Shown: positions 51,708 to 61,406, counted from the first letter of the stretch. The stretch is DNA of 64,000 nucleotides from Amycolatopsis sp. FDAARGOS 1241 (GCF_016889705.1 NZ_CP069526.1:2852001-2916000); one strand, 5' to 3'. The notes: generated by a model from the sequence alone, not told the origin. Numbers and translations: made by a program.

Positions 51708-52619
51708 TCACCGCAGTGAGGACGCCGGGTGGGCTTCCCAGGAGGTCCACAGTGGACGGTAACCCTGCCGGTGCCAGAACACCGACGAGAGCGGGTTCAT
51801 CGGGTTGTAGTAGAGGTACGCACCGACCACGCCCGGGCGCAGCAGTTCGCGGTGCACGTGGGCCATGAGCGCGCGGCCGACCCCGCTGCCGCGGTACCGC
51901 GGAGCGGTCACGACGTTGTTCACGTATGCCCAGAGCCCCGGTGGCAGCAGCTCGGCGGCGTCGGTGTCCGGCGCCGAGTCCACCCACGCGCACTGCGCGA
52001 GCGCCACGGCCTCGCCGCCGGCCTCGGCCAGCCAGGTGACCGGTTCGTCGAGCGCGCGGCGCAGCGCCGGGGCGAGCAGCTCGGCGGTCTGCTCGCGGCG
52101 GCGGTGCGCGACCAGCCCCGTGTAGTCGAACGTCGCCGCGCAGAGGGTCAGCACCTCGTCGAAGTCGGCGGGGCCCGCGAGGCGCACAGTGACACCGTCG
52201 CGGGCCGGCTCCGCAGGCGACGGCGGCGGTGTCGTGCGCACGGCCAGTGCGGACATCGGGGCGAGCCCATGGTCGAGGAACGCGCGGATCGCCTCGGCGT
52301 CACGGCTCGGCCAGTTCACCACGCACGCCGAATCGGCGCCGGGCGGCTCACCGTCCACGAGCGCCCGCAGCTCGCCGAGCAGGAGGTCGAACCCCTCGGT
52401 GCCCGGGGTGTCCGCGTCGGGGAACAATTGCCACACCTGCGCGGCCGACCACAGCAGGGGCGGGTCACCCGGGCCGTGCCGGTAGCGCTGCACCACACCG
52501 GACACGCGCACGCCGGCGGCCGTCACCGCGGACACGCGCTCGCCCGCGGCGGCCGGCGCGGGCGGCGGCAGCAGCGGGTCGAGCGCGGCGAAGCGCGCCG
52601 CCGGTTCGGTCGTGGCCAC
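51708..52619 (-). CDS. GNAT-family acetyltransferase
   Basis: 303 aa. The C-terminal half has GNAT motif A (AYVNNVVTAPRYRGSGVGRA) and motif B (YYNPMNPLSSVFWHRQGYRP). The N-terminal half (about 1-140) looks like a degenerate second GNAT-like domain with no clear acetyl-CoA motif. Substrate unknown. It is followed at 20 bases by a methyltransferase gene on the same strand, upstream in position. Confidence 0.82.
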   Translation of the reverse strand: MATTEPAARFAALDPLLPPPAPAAAGERVSAVTAAGVRVSGVVQRYRHGPGDPPLLWSAAQVWQLFPDADTPGTEGFDLLLGELRALVDGEPPGADSACVVNWPSRDAEAIRAFLDHGLAPMSALAVRTTPPPSPAEPARDGVTVRLAGPADFDEVLTLCAATFDYTGLVAHRRREQTAELLAPALRRALDEPVTWLAEAGGEAVALAQCAWVDSAPDTDAAELLPPGLWAYVNNVVTAPRYRGSGVGRALMAHVHRELLRPGVVGAYLYYNPMNPLSSVFWHRQGYRPLWTSWEAHPASSLR

Positions 52620-52638
52620 GAAGGCGCAGCGTAGCCGC

Positions 52639-53493
52639 TCAGGCGCGACGCGTGCGGAAGATCGCCGTGCCGGGGAAGAGCTTGCCGCGCAACGGGCTCC
52701 ACTGGCCCCACGTCCGGGTGTGCCCCTCCGGCCACTCCGGCTCGAGCAGGTCCTCGAGCGCGAACCCGGTCGCGGCGAGCGCGCGCACGTAGTCGCCGAC
52801 CGTGCGGTGGTACTCGACGTAGGTGGCTGTGCCGTCGTCGTCGACCTCCACGTAGGGCGTGCGGTCGAAGTACGGCTGTGTGACCGTGAGCCCCTGCGGA
52901 CCCGGATCGTCGGGGAAGATCCAGCGCATCGGGTGGGTCACCGAGAACACCCACGGCGAACCGGGCCGCAGCACGCGGTGCACCTCGGCGAAGACCGTGG
53001 CCACCGACGGCACGAACGGCAGTGCGCCGAACGCGGAGCACGCGGCGTCGAAACTGGCCGGCGCGAACGGCAGATGCTCCGCGTTGGCCTGCACGAGCGG
53101 CACGGCGACACCGGTGCGCTCGTTGCCCTCGCGCGCGTGGCGCAGCATCCCGCCCGACAGGTCGGTCGCGACGGCGTCGGCGCCCGCCGCGGCTAGCCAG
53201 CGCGAGCACGCCGCCTGGCCGCAGCCGACCTCGAGCACGCGCCGACCGCGGACGTCGCCGAGCAGGCGCGCGTCGGCCTCGCGCACGCCCTCCGGGCACC
53301 AGACAAACTCGGCGTCGCCGAGGAAACCGCCGTGGGTGGCCTGGTAGTCGTCGGCATCGGCGTCCCACCACGCGAGGTTGGCGGCCACCGCCTCCGCGCC
53401 GCGCACCGCGCGGTACGCGACGCCGGACGTGCCGAGCCGCTGCTCGGCGCGCGCGTGGCGGTCCGCCTCGGGCGCGGCCGAAGACTCGGGCAT
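52639..53493 (-). CDS. SAM-dependent class I methyltransferase
   Basis: 284 aa from ATG 53493 with GGGAGG upstream. Motif I VLEVGCGQAACSRWLAAAGA, the acidic ATDLSGGM strand and QANAEHLPFAPASFDAACSA (motif II/III region) define the SAM fold. LRPGSPWVFSVTHPMRWIFP is typical of an actinobacterial family of small-molecule methyltransferases. Substrate not known. It may form a two-gene unit with the acetyltransferase, which starts 20 bases beyond its stop. Confidence 0.85.
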   Translation of the reverse strand: MPESSAAPEADRHARAEQRLGTSGVAYRAVRGAEAVAANLAWWDADADDYQATHGGFLGDAEFVWCPEGVREADARLLGDVRGRRVLEVGCGQAACSRWLAAAGADAVATDLSGGMLRHAREGNERTGVAVPLVQANAEHLPFAPASFDAACSAFGALPFVPSVATVFAEVHRVLRPGSPWVFSVTHPMRWIFPDDPGPQGLTVTQPYFDRTPYVEVDDDGTATYVEYHRTVGDYVRALAATGFALEDLLEPEWPEGHTRTWGQWSPLRGKLFPGTAIFRTRRA

Positions 53494-53795
53494 AGCGGGG
53501 CCTCCCGGGAATGTGGGCACCGGCGGAAACGTCGCCAGAAGGGTACCGGGAGCAGTGGGGACCCTGATTGTGTGCCCTACCGGAGCCCGCGTACGATGAC
53601 TGTTAGCGCAGTGGGTTCGCGCTGCCCGGGTCGTCACTGCCGGGGCCGCGCACCGTTTGCGGGTCGTGCCGCGGTCGTTCCCTGGTGGACGTTTGCCCGA
53701 CGTTGGTTCGTGGGGTTCGTTGCATGTCTCGTCTTGCAGCCTGCTGCGTCGCCAACTGCACACCTACGATCCCATCCACCGGAGCAACCCGCCTA

Positions 53796-55286
53796 ATGAC
53801 CACCGACACCGCCACCGCCCCGACCGCCCCCGCCGGCCCGCAGCAGGTCGCCATCAACGATATCGGGTCGGAGGAAGACTTCCTCGCGGCGATCGACAAG
53901 ACGATCAAGTACTTCAACGATGGCGACATCGTCGAGGGCACGATCGTCAAGGTCGACCGCGACGAGGTCCTGCTCGACATCGGGTACAAGACCGAGGGTG
54001 TCATCCCCTCGCGTGAGCTGAGCATCAAGCACGATGTCGACCCGGCTGAGGTTGTCTCCGTGGGCGATGAGGTCGAAGCCCTCGTTCTCCAGAAGGAGGA
54101 CAAGGAAGGCCGCCTGATCCTGTCCAAGAAGCGCGCCCAGTACGAGCGCGCCTGGGGCACGATCGAGGAGCTCAAGGAGAAGGACGAGCCCGTCAAGGGC
54201 ACCGTCATCGAGGTCGTCAAGGGCGGCCTGATCCTCGACATCGGCCTCCGCGGCTTCCTGCCCGCCTCGCTCGTCGAGATGCGCCGCGTGCGCGACCTGC
54301 AGCCGTACGTCGGCCGCGAGCTCGAGGCGAAGATCATCGAGCTGGACAAGAACCGCAACAACGTGGTCCTGTCCCGCCGCGCCTACCTCGAGCAGACGCA
54401 GTCCGAGGTCCGCAGCGAGTTCCTCAACAACCTCGCCAAGGGCCAGGTCCGCAAGGGCGTCGTCTCGTCCATCGTCAACTTCGGTGCCTTCGTGGACCTG
54501 GGTGGCGTCGACGGCCTCGTGCACGTCTCCGAGCTGTCCTGGAAGCACATCGACCACCCGTCCGAGGTCGTCGAGGTCGGCCAGGAGGTCACGGTCGAGG
54601 TCCTGGACGTCGACATGGACCGCGAGCGCGTCTCACTGTCGCTGAAGGCGACCCAGGAAGACCCGTGGCGCCAGTTCGCCCGCACCCACGCGATCGGCCA
54701 GATCGTGCCGGGCAAGGTCACCAAGCTCGTCCCGTTCGGTGCGTTCGTGCGCGTCGAGGAGGGCATCGAGGGCCTGGTGCACATCTCCGAGCTGGCCGAG
54801 CGCCACGTGGAGATCCCGGAGCAGGTCGTCCAGGTCAACGGCGACGTCTTGGTCAAGGTCATCGACATCGACCTCGAGCGCCGCCGGATCTCGCTGTCAC
54901 TGAAGCAGGCCAACGAGGGCGTCACGCCGGACACCGAGTTCGACCCGACCCAGTACGGCATGGCCGCCGAGTACGACGCCGAGGGCAACTACATCTACCC
55001 CGAAGGCTTCGACCCGGACACCCAGGAGTGGCAGGAAGGCTTCGACAAGCAGCGCGAGGAGTGGGAGCGGCAGTACGCCGAGGCCCACGCGCGCTACGAG
55101 GCCCACATGGCGCAGGTCAAGAAGGCCGCCGAGGCCGACGCGGAAGCCGCTGCCGACGCCGCGACCGGCGTCGAGGGTGGCGACCAGTCCTACACCTCCG
55201 CTCCGGCCGAGACCAAGAGCGGCGGCACGCTGGCCAGCGACGAGCAGCTCGCGGCTCTGCGCGAGAAGCTCTCCGGTGGTGCGTGA
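53796..55286 (+). CDS. rpsA: 30S ribosomal protein S1
   Basis: 496 aa from ATG 53796 (GGAG upstream). Four S1 RNA-binding domains begin at about 38 (GDIVEGTIVKVDRDEVLLDI), 124 (VKGTVIEVVKGGLILDIGLR), 209 (VRKGVVSSIVNFGAFVDLGG) and 296 (VPGKVTKLVPFGAFVRVEEG), followed by the actinobacterial tail with an acidic, aromatic segment (YNYIYPEGFDP-type) and an Ala-rich end. The protein recruits mRNA to the 30S subunit. The order polA, rpsA, coaE is conserved with mycobacteria, here with inserted genes. A strong terminator follows. Confidence 0.96.
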   Translation: MTTDTATAPTAPAGPQQVAINDIGSEEDFLAAIDKTIKYFNDGDIVEGTIVKVDRDEVLLDIGYKTEGVIPSRELSIKHDVDPAEVVSVGDEVEALVLQKEDKEGRLILSKKRAQYERAWGTIEELKEKDEPVKGTVIEVVKGGLILDIGLRGFLPASLVEMRRVRDLQPYVGRELEAKIIELDKNRNNVVLSRRAYLEQTQSEVRSEFLNNLAKGQVRKGVVSSIVNFGAFVDLGGVDGLVHVSELSWKHIDHPSEVVEVGQEVTVEVLDVDMDRERVSLSLKATQEDPWRQFARTHAIGQIVPGKVTKLVPFGAFVRVEEGIEGLVHISELAERHVEIPEQVVQVNGDVLVKVIDIDLERRRISLSLKQANEGVTPDTEFDPTQYGMAAEYDAEGNYIYPEGFDPDTQEWQEGFDKQREEWERQYAEAHARYEAHMAQVKKAAEADAEAAADAATGVEGGDQSYTSAPAETKSGGTLASDEQLAALREKLSGGA

Positions 55287-55326
55287 ACCTCGCTGCTTCC
55301 GGTGCTGACTGAGCACTGAGCACGAA

Positions 55327-55375
55327 CACCGCGGCCCCGGTCCAGTTCGGACCGGGGCCGCGGTGTTTTCGTTTC
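55327..55375 (+). terminator. Rho-independent terminator of rpsA
   Basis: CACCGCGGCCCCGGTCC pairs perfectly with GGACCGGGGCCGCGGTG over the loop AGTTC, followed by TTTTCGTTTC. One of the clearest terminators in the window. Confidence 0.92.
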
Positions 55376-55451
55376 GGGGCGGCGGTTTCGCGCTGACGGC
55401 GGCTCGGGGAGGCCCAGACCGTGCGGGGATCAGCGCACCGGCGGGCCGGTG

Positions 55452-56087
55452 TCAGTTGTGGAGGCCGAGGCCGGAGATCATCGACAGCACACCCGTGCGG
55501 TACACGGCTTCGTGGGCGTCGTCGGTCGGTTCGATGAACCAGTCGTTGAGCGGGGTCTGCGAGCGGATGGTGAGCTCGACGCTGACGAGCCCGTGCATCG
55601 ACGTCCACAGCAGGTAGCCGTACTGCCGCGCGTCGGCGGCCGGGTCGCTGCTGATGCGGCGGATCTTGCCGACGAACATGGCGAACGTGGTGCGCAGGAC
55701 GGCCGTGCGCAGGGCCGGGTCGGGGTCGTAGCCGTGGACCGACCGTTCGAACATCATCGCGTAGCGCGCCGGGCTCTCGAGCGCGAAGCGGCGGTACGCG
55801 AGCGCGACGTCGAGCAGGTCGGCGACGCCGTCTTCGGATTCGGGCGGGACGTCGAGGAGCTGCTCGCGCAGCAGGTCGAACGCGCGCTCGTACAGCGCGT
55901 CGAGCAACCCGGTGCGGCCGCCGAAGCGTGTGTAGACGGTGATGGTCGACGTGCCGGCCGCTTCGGCCACGCCGCGCACGGTCAGGCCGCCGACACCGCG
56001 GTCGGTGAGCACCGCCAGTGCGGCGTCGAGAAACCGTGCGCGGTTGTGCTGCTCGGCCGGCTGCGTCGACAGATGGCGGGTGGCCAC
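55452..56087 (-). CDS. TetR-family transcriptional regulator
   Basis: 211 aa from GTG 56087. The helix-turn-helix is visible as ARFLDAALAVLTDRGVGGLT, then VRGVAEAAGTSTITVYTRFG. The C-terminal domain (YRRFALESPARYAMMFERSV) is of the WHG/TetR_C type. It is divergent from the OsmC gene and may control it. Effector unknown. Confidence 0.85.
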   Translation of the reverse strand: MATRHLSTQPAEQHNRARFLDAALAVLTDRGVGGLTVRGVAEAAGTSTITVYTRFGGRTGLLDALYERAFDLLREQLLDVPPESEDGVADLLDVALAYRRFALESPARYAMMFERSVHGYDPDPALRTAVLRTTFAMFVGKIRRISSDPAADARQYGYLLWTSMHGLVSVELTIRSQTPLNDWFIEPTDDAHEAVYRTGVLSMISGLGLHN

Positions 56088-56298
56088 GTCCCTTACCCCC
56101 TTCGCCCGTGCCGCGCAGGACAGGTCCGCGTCTCGCCTGGTGAAGATACGATATTCGGGCGCGGTTGGGAACTTCGCCGGGCGGCCGGATCTGTGGGATC
56201 TTCGTCTTGTGGACCTCGCCACGGCGTGGCATGGCTTCGTCCACAAACGACGTTCGGTCAAGTGGAACGATCGAGCAAGCGAGCAGGAGGCACACCGG

Positions 56299-56739
56299 AT
56301 GACCCAACCGGAACCGGGCACCGTCGTCGTCAGCGAGGCGGGCACCGGCCGCTACACGCAGCACGTCACCGCGGGCGGGTACGAGTTCGTCGTCGACGAG
56401 CCCGTGTCCATGGGCGGTGACGGCAGCGGTCCCACGCCGTACGACTTCCTGCTCGGCGCACTGGGTTCGTGCACCGCGATCACGCTGCGCATGTACGCCG
56501 ACCGCAAGAACATTCCGCTGGCCAACGTGAACATCCGCTTGAAGCACGACCGCATCCACGCGCGCGACTGCGAACGCTGCGACACCGAGGTCGGCATGGT
56601 CAGCCGCATCACGCGCGAGATCGAACTCGAGGGCGACCTCGACGACGAGCAGCGCGCGAAGCTGCTCGCGATCGCGGACAAGTGCCCCGTGCACCGTACG
56701 CTGGAGAACCAGATCGACGTGCAGACGAAACTGGTCTGA
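56299..56739 (+). CDS. OsmC-family peroxidase/hydroperoxide-detoxifying protein
   Basis: 146 aa from ATG 56299 with AGGAGG upstream. Catalytic cysteines: Cys58 in GALGSCTAITLRMY and Cys129 in ADKCPVHRTL, the Ohr/OsmC pattern. Two further cysteines (CERC, 91-94) are unusual and could bind metal. It reduces organic or sulphur-based peroxides using dithiols. It lies between the divergent TetR gene and the GlxA-type regulator, with a 12-base gap to the latter, and probably forms an operon with it. Confidence 0.88.
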   Translation: MTQPEPGTVVVSEAGTGRYTQHVTAGGYEFVVDEPVSMGGDGSGPTPYDFLLGALGSCTAITLRMYADRKNIPLANVNIRLKHDRIHARDCERCDTEVGMVSRITREIELEGDLDDEQRAKLLAIADKCPVHRTLENQIDVQTKLV

Positions 56740-56751
56740 AGGAGCGTGCGG

Positions 56752-57750
56752 ATGGGTCGGGGTGCGCGGTCCGAGCGGGTCGTGGTCGTGGTGTACGACT
56801 CGGTGCGGCTGCTCGACGTCACCGGGCCGCTCGAGGTCTTCGGCATGGCCAACGAGCACGGCGCGAGCTACGAACTGCTGACCGCTTCGCCCGGCGGCAC
56901 CGACGTCCGAACCACGACCGGCACCCGCCTCGGCGCTGACGTCGCGCTCGAGGAGGCCGACGTCAAGGGCGGCACGCTCATCGTCCCCGGAGGTCCGGAC
57001 TGGCAGCGCACGGTGACCGACGAGCACCTGCTCGGGGAGGTTCGCCGCCTGTCGCACCAGGCCCGTCGCACGGCGTCGGTCTGCGCGGGCGCCTTCACCC
57101 TCGCGGCCGCGGGCCTGCTGGAGGGCCGCCGCGCGGCCACGCACTGGGAGCTCGCAGACCAGCTCGCCCGCCGCTACCCGGGCGTCGAGGTCGACTGCGA
57201 GGCGATTTTCGTGCGCGACGGCTCGGTGATCTCCTCGGCGGGCGTCACCTCGGGCATCGACCTGTCGCTGGCTCTCGTCGAGGAGGACCTCGGTTCGGCC
57301 GCCGCGCGGCTCGTCGCCAAACACCTCGTGGTGTTCCTGCAACGTCCCGGCGGTCAGTCGCAGTTCAGCGTGCGGCTCGCGGCGCAGCCCTCGCGCAACG
57401 ACCTGCTGCGCCGGATCATGGACCGCATCACCGCCGACCCGGCGGCGGAGCACAGCCTCTCGCTCCTGGCCGACGACGCGGGCGTCAGCGTCCGCCACCT
57501 CACGCGGCTCTTCCGCGAACAGCTGGGCACCTCGGTGGCGCGTTTCGTCGAAAGCACCCGGCTCGAAGCCGCCCGGCAGCTGCTGGAAAGTGGTACGGAC
57601 CCGCTGGACGTGGTCGCCCGCCGCACGGGCTTCGGTTCCGCGGAAACCCTGCGGCGGGTCTTCGCGCGCGAAGTGGGCATCCCGCCCAGCGCCTACCGCG
57701 CGCGCTTCCGCACGACAGGTACTCCGGCTCTGGCCGGGGCCGGCCACTAG
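56752..57750 (+). CDS. GlxA-type AraC regulator with DJ-1/PfpI domain
   Basis: 332 aa from ATG 56752 (GGAG 7 bases upstream; a GTG at 56746 is too close to it). Residues about 8-190 form a DJ-1/PfpI amidotransferase-like domain (VVVVYDSVRLLDVTGPLEVF, with the nucleophile-elbow cysteine in TASVCAGAFTLAAAGLL). Residues 225-325 hold the AraC double helix-turn-helix (AGVSVRHLTRLFREQLGTSV, RRTGFGSAETLRRVFAREVG). Such regulators respond to small amines or aldehydes. Overlap with the OsmC function is inferred from position. Confidence 0.88.
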   Translation: MGRGARSERVVVVVYDSVRLLDVTGPLEVFGMANEHGASYELLTASPGGTDVRTTTGTRLGADVALEEADVKGGTLIVPGGPDWQRTVTDEHLLGEVRRLSHQARRTASVCAGAFTLAAAGLLEGRRAATHWELADQLARRYPGVEVDCEAIFVRDGSVISSAGVTSGIDLSLALVEEDLGSAAARLVAKHLVVFLQRPGGQSQFSVRLAAQPSRNDLLRRIMDRITADPAAEHSLSLLADDAGVSVRHLTRLFREQLGTSVARFVESTRLEAARQLLESGTDPLDVVARRTGFGSAETLRRVFAREVGIPPSAYRARFRTTGTPALAGAGH

Positions 57751-57823
57751 CCGGCATCACACCTCGAGGGAGCTTGTTCGATCCTCGGCGCGCCGGAGCG
57801 ACTTCATCGCCGGGACGGCGACC

Positions 57824-58039
57824 TCAGGAAGCCGACACCGCCGGCACCCAGATGCGTTCGAGGGCCGCGGCTCGGGCACGGCGGCGGAGGCCGGCGAAGC
57901 TGTGCTGGGCGGGCACGAGCAGTGCGCTGAGCCAGGTCCGCCGGTATTCGGCGAGGGCGTCGGCCACCTGGCGGTAGGCAACGCAGTGCACCAGGCCCGG
58001 CGTTCCGAGCCGGTGCTTACCGACGTGCTTGTCCGCCAT
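57824..58039 (-). CDS. Small hypothetical protein, 71 aa
   Basis: ATG at 58039 is preceded by ACGGAGGAACG, a near-ideal ribosome site, which is the main support. The product starts MADKHVGKHRLGTPGLVHCV and is basic, with a central LAEYRRTWLSALLVPAQ segment. No family recognised. It is convergent with the GlxA-type gene and divergent from coaE. Confidence 0.55.
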   Translation of the reverse strand: MADKHVGKHRLGTPGLVHCVAYRQVADALAEYRRTWLSALLVPAQHSFAGLRRRARAAALERIWVPAVSAS

Positions 58040-58244
58040 CGTTCCTCCGTGTGGGCTACCCGTCCGCCGCGCACGGTACGCACTCGCCTCGGCAATTCGG
58101 CGTAGCCGGGACGGCGTGTCACCCGGAGCAGTGGGAAAAGTCCTTGCGTTTCGACGGTGGGTGTGCGTGCACTCGTGCGAGTGCACGTGCAGGCCTCTCA
58201 TGTCCCCTGATCGGGTGGCGGCCGGGCCTGGTTAGGGTGGCCCC

Positions 58245-59432
58245 ATGCTGCGAGTGGGCCTGACGGGCGGGATCGGCGCGGGGAAATCGACGGTGGCGAG
58301 CCGGTTCGCCGAGCACGGGGCCGTCCTCGTGGACTCCGACCGGATCGCGCGCGAGGTCGTGGAGCCGGGCACGCCCGGGCTGGCGGCGATCGTGGAGGCG
58401 TTCGGGGCGGACGTGCTCGCTCCTGACGGCTCGCTGGACCGGCCGGCGCTCGCCGCGAAGGCGTTCGCGGACGAGGAGTCGCGCAAGCGCCTCAACGGGA
58501 TCGTCCACCCGCTCGTCGGCAAGCGCACGGCCGAGCTGATGGCCCAGGCGGCCGACGACGCGGTGATCGTGCACGACATCCCGCTGCTCGTCGAAGGCAA
58601 CCTCGCCCCCGCCTACCACCTGGTGGTGATCGTCGACGCGCCCGTGGAGGTGCGCGTGCGCCGGCTCGTCGAGGCGCGCGGCATGGCGGAGGCCGACGCG
58701 CGGGCGCGGATCCGCGCGCAGGCCAGCGAAGAGCAGCGTCGCGCGGTCGCCGACGTCTGGCTCGACAACGGCGGCGCGCAGGACGCCGTGCTCGCCGAGG
58801 TCGACGCGTTGTGGGCCGACCGGCTCGTGCCGTACGAGGCGAACCTGCGGCTGCGCAAACCGCGCCCGCCGATGTCACCGGTGATCGCGCCGTACGACGC
58901 GAGCTGGCCGCTGCAGGCCGAGCGCCGCCTGGCGCGGTTGCGGCAGGTCGCGGGCGAGCGGCTGGTGCGCGCAGACCACATCGGCTCGACGTCCGTGCCC
59001 GGGCTGCCCGCCAGGGACGTCCTCGACCTGCAGCTGACCGTCTCCACGCTCGCCGACGCCGACGCGCTGTCGGACGCCCTGGCCGACGCCGGCTTCCCCC
59101 GCCTCGACGGCGACTGGTGGGACGACCCGCAGGACGGCTCCGCCGTTCCGTGGCCCAAGCGCTTCCACGTCGGCGCGGACCCGAAGCGCGCGGTGAACCT
59201 GCACGTCCGCTCCACCGAGACGCCGGCGTGGCGGCTCGCCCTGCTGTTCCGCGACTGGATCCGTGCGCACCCGGCCGAGCGCGACGCGTACGCGGCGGTG
59301 AAGACGGAGCTGGCGCGCGAGCACGAGGCCGACGGGACCGTCGTGCAGTACGCCGAGGCCAAGCAGAGCTGGGTCAACGCCGCCTTCGCACGCGCGGAGG
59401 CCTGGGCCGCGGACACGTCCTGGCGGCCGTGA
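58245..59432 (+). CDS. coaE: Dephospho-CoA kinase fused to a GrpB-like domain
   Basis: 395 aa. Residues 1-200 are dephospho-CoA kinase: P-loop [17 protein letters not shown], then the [20 protein letters not shown] and NGIVHPLV segments; it performs the last step of CoA synthesis. Residues about 210-385 are a GrpB/UPF0157 domain, a nucleotidyltransferase-like fold ([40 protein letters not shown]). The same fusion is known in mycobacteria and related actinobacteria. The position after rpsA matches that order. ATG start. Confidence 0.93.
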   Translation: MLRVGLTGGIGAGKSTVASRFAEHGAVLVDSDRIAREVVEPGTPGLAAIVEAFGADVLAPDGSLDRPALAAKAFADEESRKRLNGIVHPLVGKRTAELMAQAADDAVIVHDIPLLVEGNLAPAYHLVVIVDAPVEVRVRRLVEARGMAEADARARIRAQASEEQRRAVADVWLDNGGAQDAVLAEVDALWADRLVPYEANLRLRKPRPPMSPVIAPYDASWPLQAERRLARLRQVAGERLVRADHIGSTSVPGLPARDVLDLQLTVSTLADADALSDALADAGFPRLDGDWWDDPQDGSAVPWPKRFHVGADPKRAVNLHVRSTETPAWRLALLFRDWIRAHPAERDAYAAVKTELAREHEADGTVVQYAEAKQSWVNAAFARAEAWAADTSWRP

Positions 59433-59536
59433 AAACCACGTGCCCGAGCGCGGTGCCCGCTGTTACCGTCACGGGCATGCAGCGCTCACTCGGCACGACG
59501 ACGCCGGACACCGTCCCGGCGCGCTGAGAACTGAGC

Positions 59537-59568
59537 GAAAGCCCCGGGGTGGCCACCCCGGGGCTTTC
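59537..59568 (+). terminator. Terminator between coaE and the ThrRS-like gene
   Basis: GAAAGCCCCGGGGTGG and CCACCCCGGGGCTTTC form a perfect 16-bp palindrome with almost no loop, flanked by A and T tracts. It can act in both directions. Confidence 0.75.
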
Positions 59569-59620
59569 GTCGTACGACTGGGTGCCCGGGCCGCCGCCTC
59601 GCCGTCCCGAGGAGGAACCC

Positions 59621-60817
59621 GTGCCCGACCACCGCAGGATCGGTCGTGAACTCGGCCTGTTCGGCAGCGACCCGCTCATGGGCGCCGGTCTGCCGTACCT
59701 GCTGCCCGACGGCGCCGTCGTACGCCACGAGCTGGAGGAGTACGTCCGCGCCGTCGAACGGCGCGCGGGCTACCGGCACGTGTGCTCGCCGGTGCTCGGC
59801 AAACGCGAGCTGTACGAGATCTCCGGCCACTGGGCCCACTACCGCGACGACATGTTCCCGCCCATGGCCGTCGGCGGCGAGCAGTTCGTGCTGCGCCCCA
59901 GCCTGTGCCCGCACCACGCGCTGATCTACCGCTCCCGCGGGCACAGCTACCGCGAACTGCCGCTGCGGATCGCCGAGCTGGGCGGGATGTACCGCGCCGA
60001 GCTTTCGGGTGTGCTCGGCGGGCTCGGCCGCGTGCGCGGGATCCAGCTGAACGACGCCCACGTCTTCTGCCGGCTCGACCAGGTCGCGGGCGAGGCCCGC
60101 GCGGCGCTCGAGCTGATCCGCCGGGTCCACGCCGACCTCGGCCTGCGGCCCGCGCGCTACCGCTTGTCGCTGGCCGGGGACGGCGACTACGCCGGCTCAC
60201 CCGAGCACTGGGCCCGCGCGCAGGCGCTGCTCGTCGAGGCACTCGACGGGTTCGACTACGACGTGGCGCCCGGCGAAGCGGCGTTCTACGGGCCGAAGAT
60301 CGACGTCCAGGTCGCCGACAGTGCCAGCCGCTCGGTGAGCCTGTCGACGGTCCAGGTCGACTTCCACCAGCCCGAGCGGTTCGATCTCGCCTTCATCGGC
60401 CCCGACGGCGCCGGGCACCGCCCGGTGATGGTGCACCGCAGCCTGCTCGGCAGCGTCGAACGCGCGATGGCGCAGCTGCTCGAGGAGCACGGTGGTGCGC
60501 TGCCGCCGTGGCTCGCGCCGGTGCAGGTCGTGGTGCTGCCGGTCTCGGCCGCCGAGCAGCCGGCGGCCGAAGCCGTGCTGCGCTGCTGCGCCGAAGCCGG
60601 GTTGCGGTCCGAGCTGTCGGCGGACGGCAGCCTCGGCGCGCGCATTCGCCGCGCGCGGTTCGTGCCGTACCAGCTCGTGGTCGGCCCACGAGAAGCCGAG
60701 GCGGACGTGGTCGCTGCGCGGCTGCGCAATGGCCGGCACCTGGATCCGTTGCCGGCCAAGGAGTTCGCCGCCGCGGCGGCCGGCCGGGTGGCAGCTCGCG
60801 GGGCGGTGCTGTGGTGA
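59621..60817 (+). CDS. Threonyl-tRNA synthetase-like protein (catalytic and anticodon domains only)
   Basis: 398 aa from GTG 59621 with GAGGAGGAAC upstream. The class II core is clear: motif 2 region YRAELSGVLGGLGRVRG, the zinc-ligand Cys in PSLCPHH, the His in LNDAHVFC and motif 3 MVHRSLLGSVERAM with its His. An anticodon-binding domain follows (PPWLAPVQVVVLPVS). The TGS and editing domains of a normal ThrRS (about 640 aa) are missing, and TQDDAH of the threonine pocket reads QLNDAH. It may charge an amino acid to tRNA or to another carrier, or protect against a ThrRS inhibitor. The housekeeping ThrRS is presumably elsewhere. Confidence 0.85.
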   Translation: MPDHRRIGRELGLFGSDPLMGAGLPYLLPDGAVVRHELEEYVRAVERRAGYRHVCSPVLGKRELYEISGHWAHYRDDMFPPMAVGGEQFVLRPSLCPHHALIYRSRGHSYRELPLRIAELGGMYRAELSGVLGGLGRVRGIQLNDAHVFCRLDQVAGEARAALELIRRVHADLGLRPARYRLSLAGDGDYAGSPEHWARAQALLVEALDGFDYDVAPGEAAFYGPKIDVQVADSASRSVSLSTVQVDFHQPERFDLAFIGPDGAGHRPVMVHRSLLGSVERAMAQLLEEHGGALPPWLAPVQVVVLPVSAAEQPAAEAVLRCCAEAGLRSELSADGSLGARIRRARFVPYQLVVGPREAEADVVAARLRNGRHLDPLPAKEFAAAAAGRVAARGAVLW

Positions 60818-60830
60818 GTCCGGGGCCGGC

Positions 60831-61406
60831 TCAGCCGAGCGGGTTGGCGGCGAGCCTCGTCCCGATCCCGCTCGCCACCGCCTGTCCCGCCGCGCTGGCC
60901 GGTTTGCGGGCCGCCTGGTCTTCGAAGCACGTCAGGAACTGCGCGCCGAAGTCCAGGCGCGGGTAGCGCGACAGCACCCCGGCCCGCGCTTCGGCCGGGA
61001 ACTCCTCCGGCCGGCGTCCCGAGACGTCCCAGCTCGTGGCAACCTGGAGCAGGTGGGATTCGGCGTCGGCGCCGGCCGTGACGTCGGGGCGCATGTGCAG
61101 GACGATGATCTCCTCGGCACGCGCGGCGCGCTCCGCGGGCCAGCCCGCCGCGATGCCGAAGACCCAGGCCAGGTGGCCGCCCGCGTCCTCGAACGCCAGG
61201 CGGTGGTTGTCGAATTCGCGCATGAGCCCGAGGTCGTGCAGCAGGGCCGCCACGTAGTAGAGCTCGTCGTCGAATGCGATGCCGTGGGCGGCGGCGTAGT
61301 GGGTGCCCCACAAGTACGCGCGGACGGAGTGGTTGAGCAGCGCGGGTGAGCAGTAGCGCGTGGCCACGGTCAGCGCCGCCGCCGCGGCAGGCGTCTCGGG
61401 GAACAT
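60831..61406 (-). CDS. HD-domain hydrolase, cyanamide-hydratase-like
   Basis: 191 aa. The HD motif residues are visible in LNHSVRAYLWG (first His), ALLHDLGL (HD pair) and EEIIVLHMRP (later His), the pattern of the cyanamide hydratase-like HD family. It should bind one or two metal ions and hydrolyse a small molecule; the natural substrate is unknown. It is convergent with the ThrRS-like gene. Confidence 0.82.
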   Translation of the reverse strand: MFPETPAAAAALTVATRYCSPALLNHSVRAYLWGTHYAAAHGIAFDDELYYVAALLHDLGLMREFDNHRLAFEDAGGHLAWVFGIAAGWPAERAARAEEIIVLHMRPDVTAGADAESHLLQVATSWDVSGRRPEEFPAEARAGVLSRYPRLDFGAQFLTCFEDQAARKPASAAGQAVASGIGTRLAANPLG

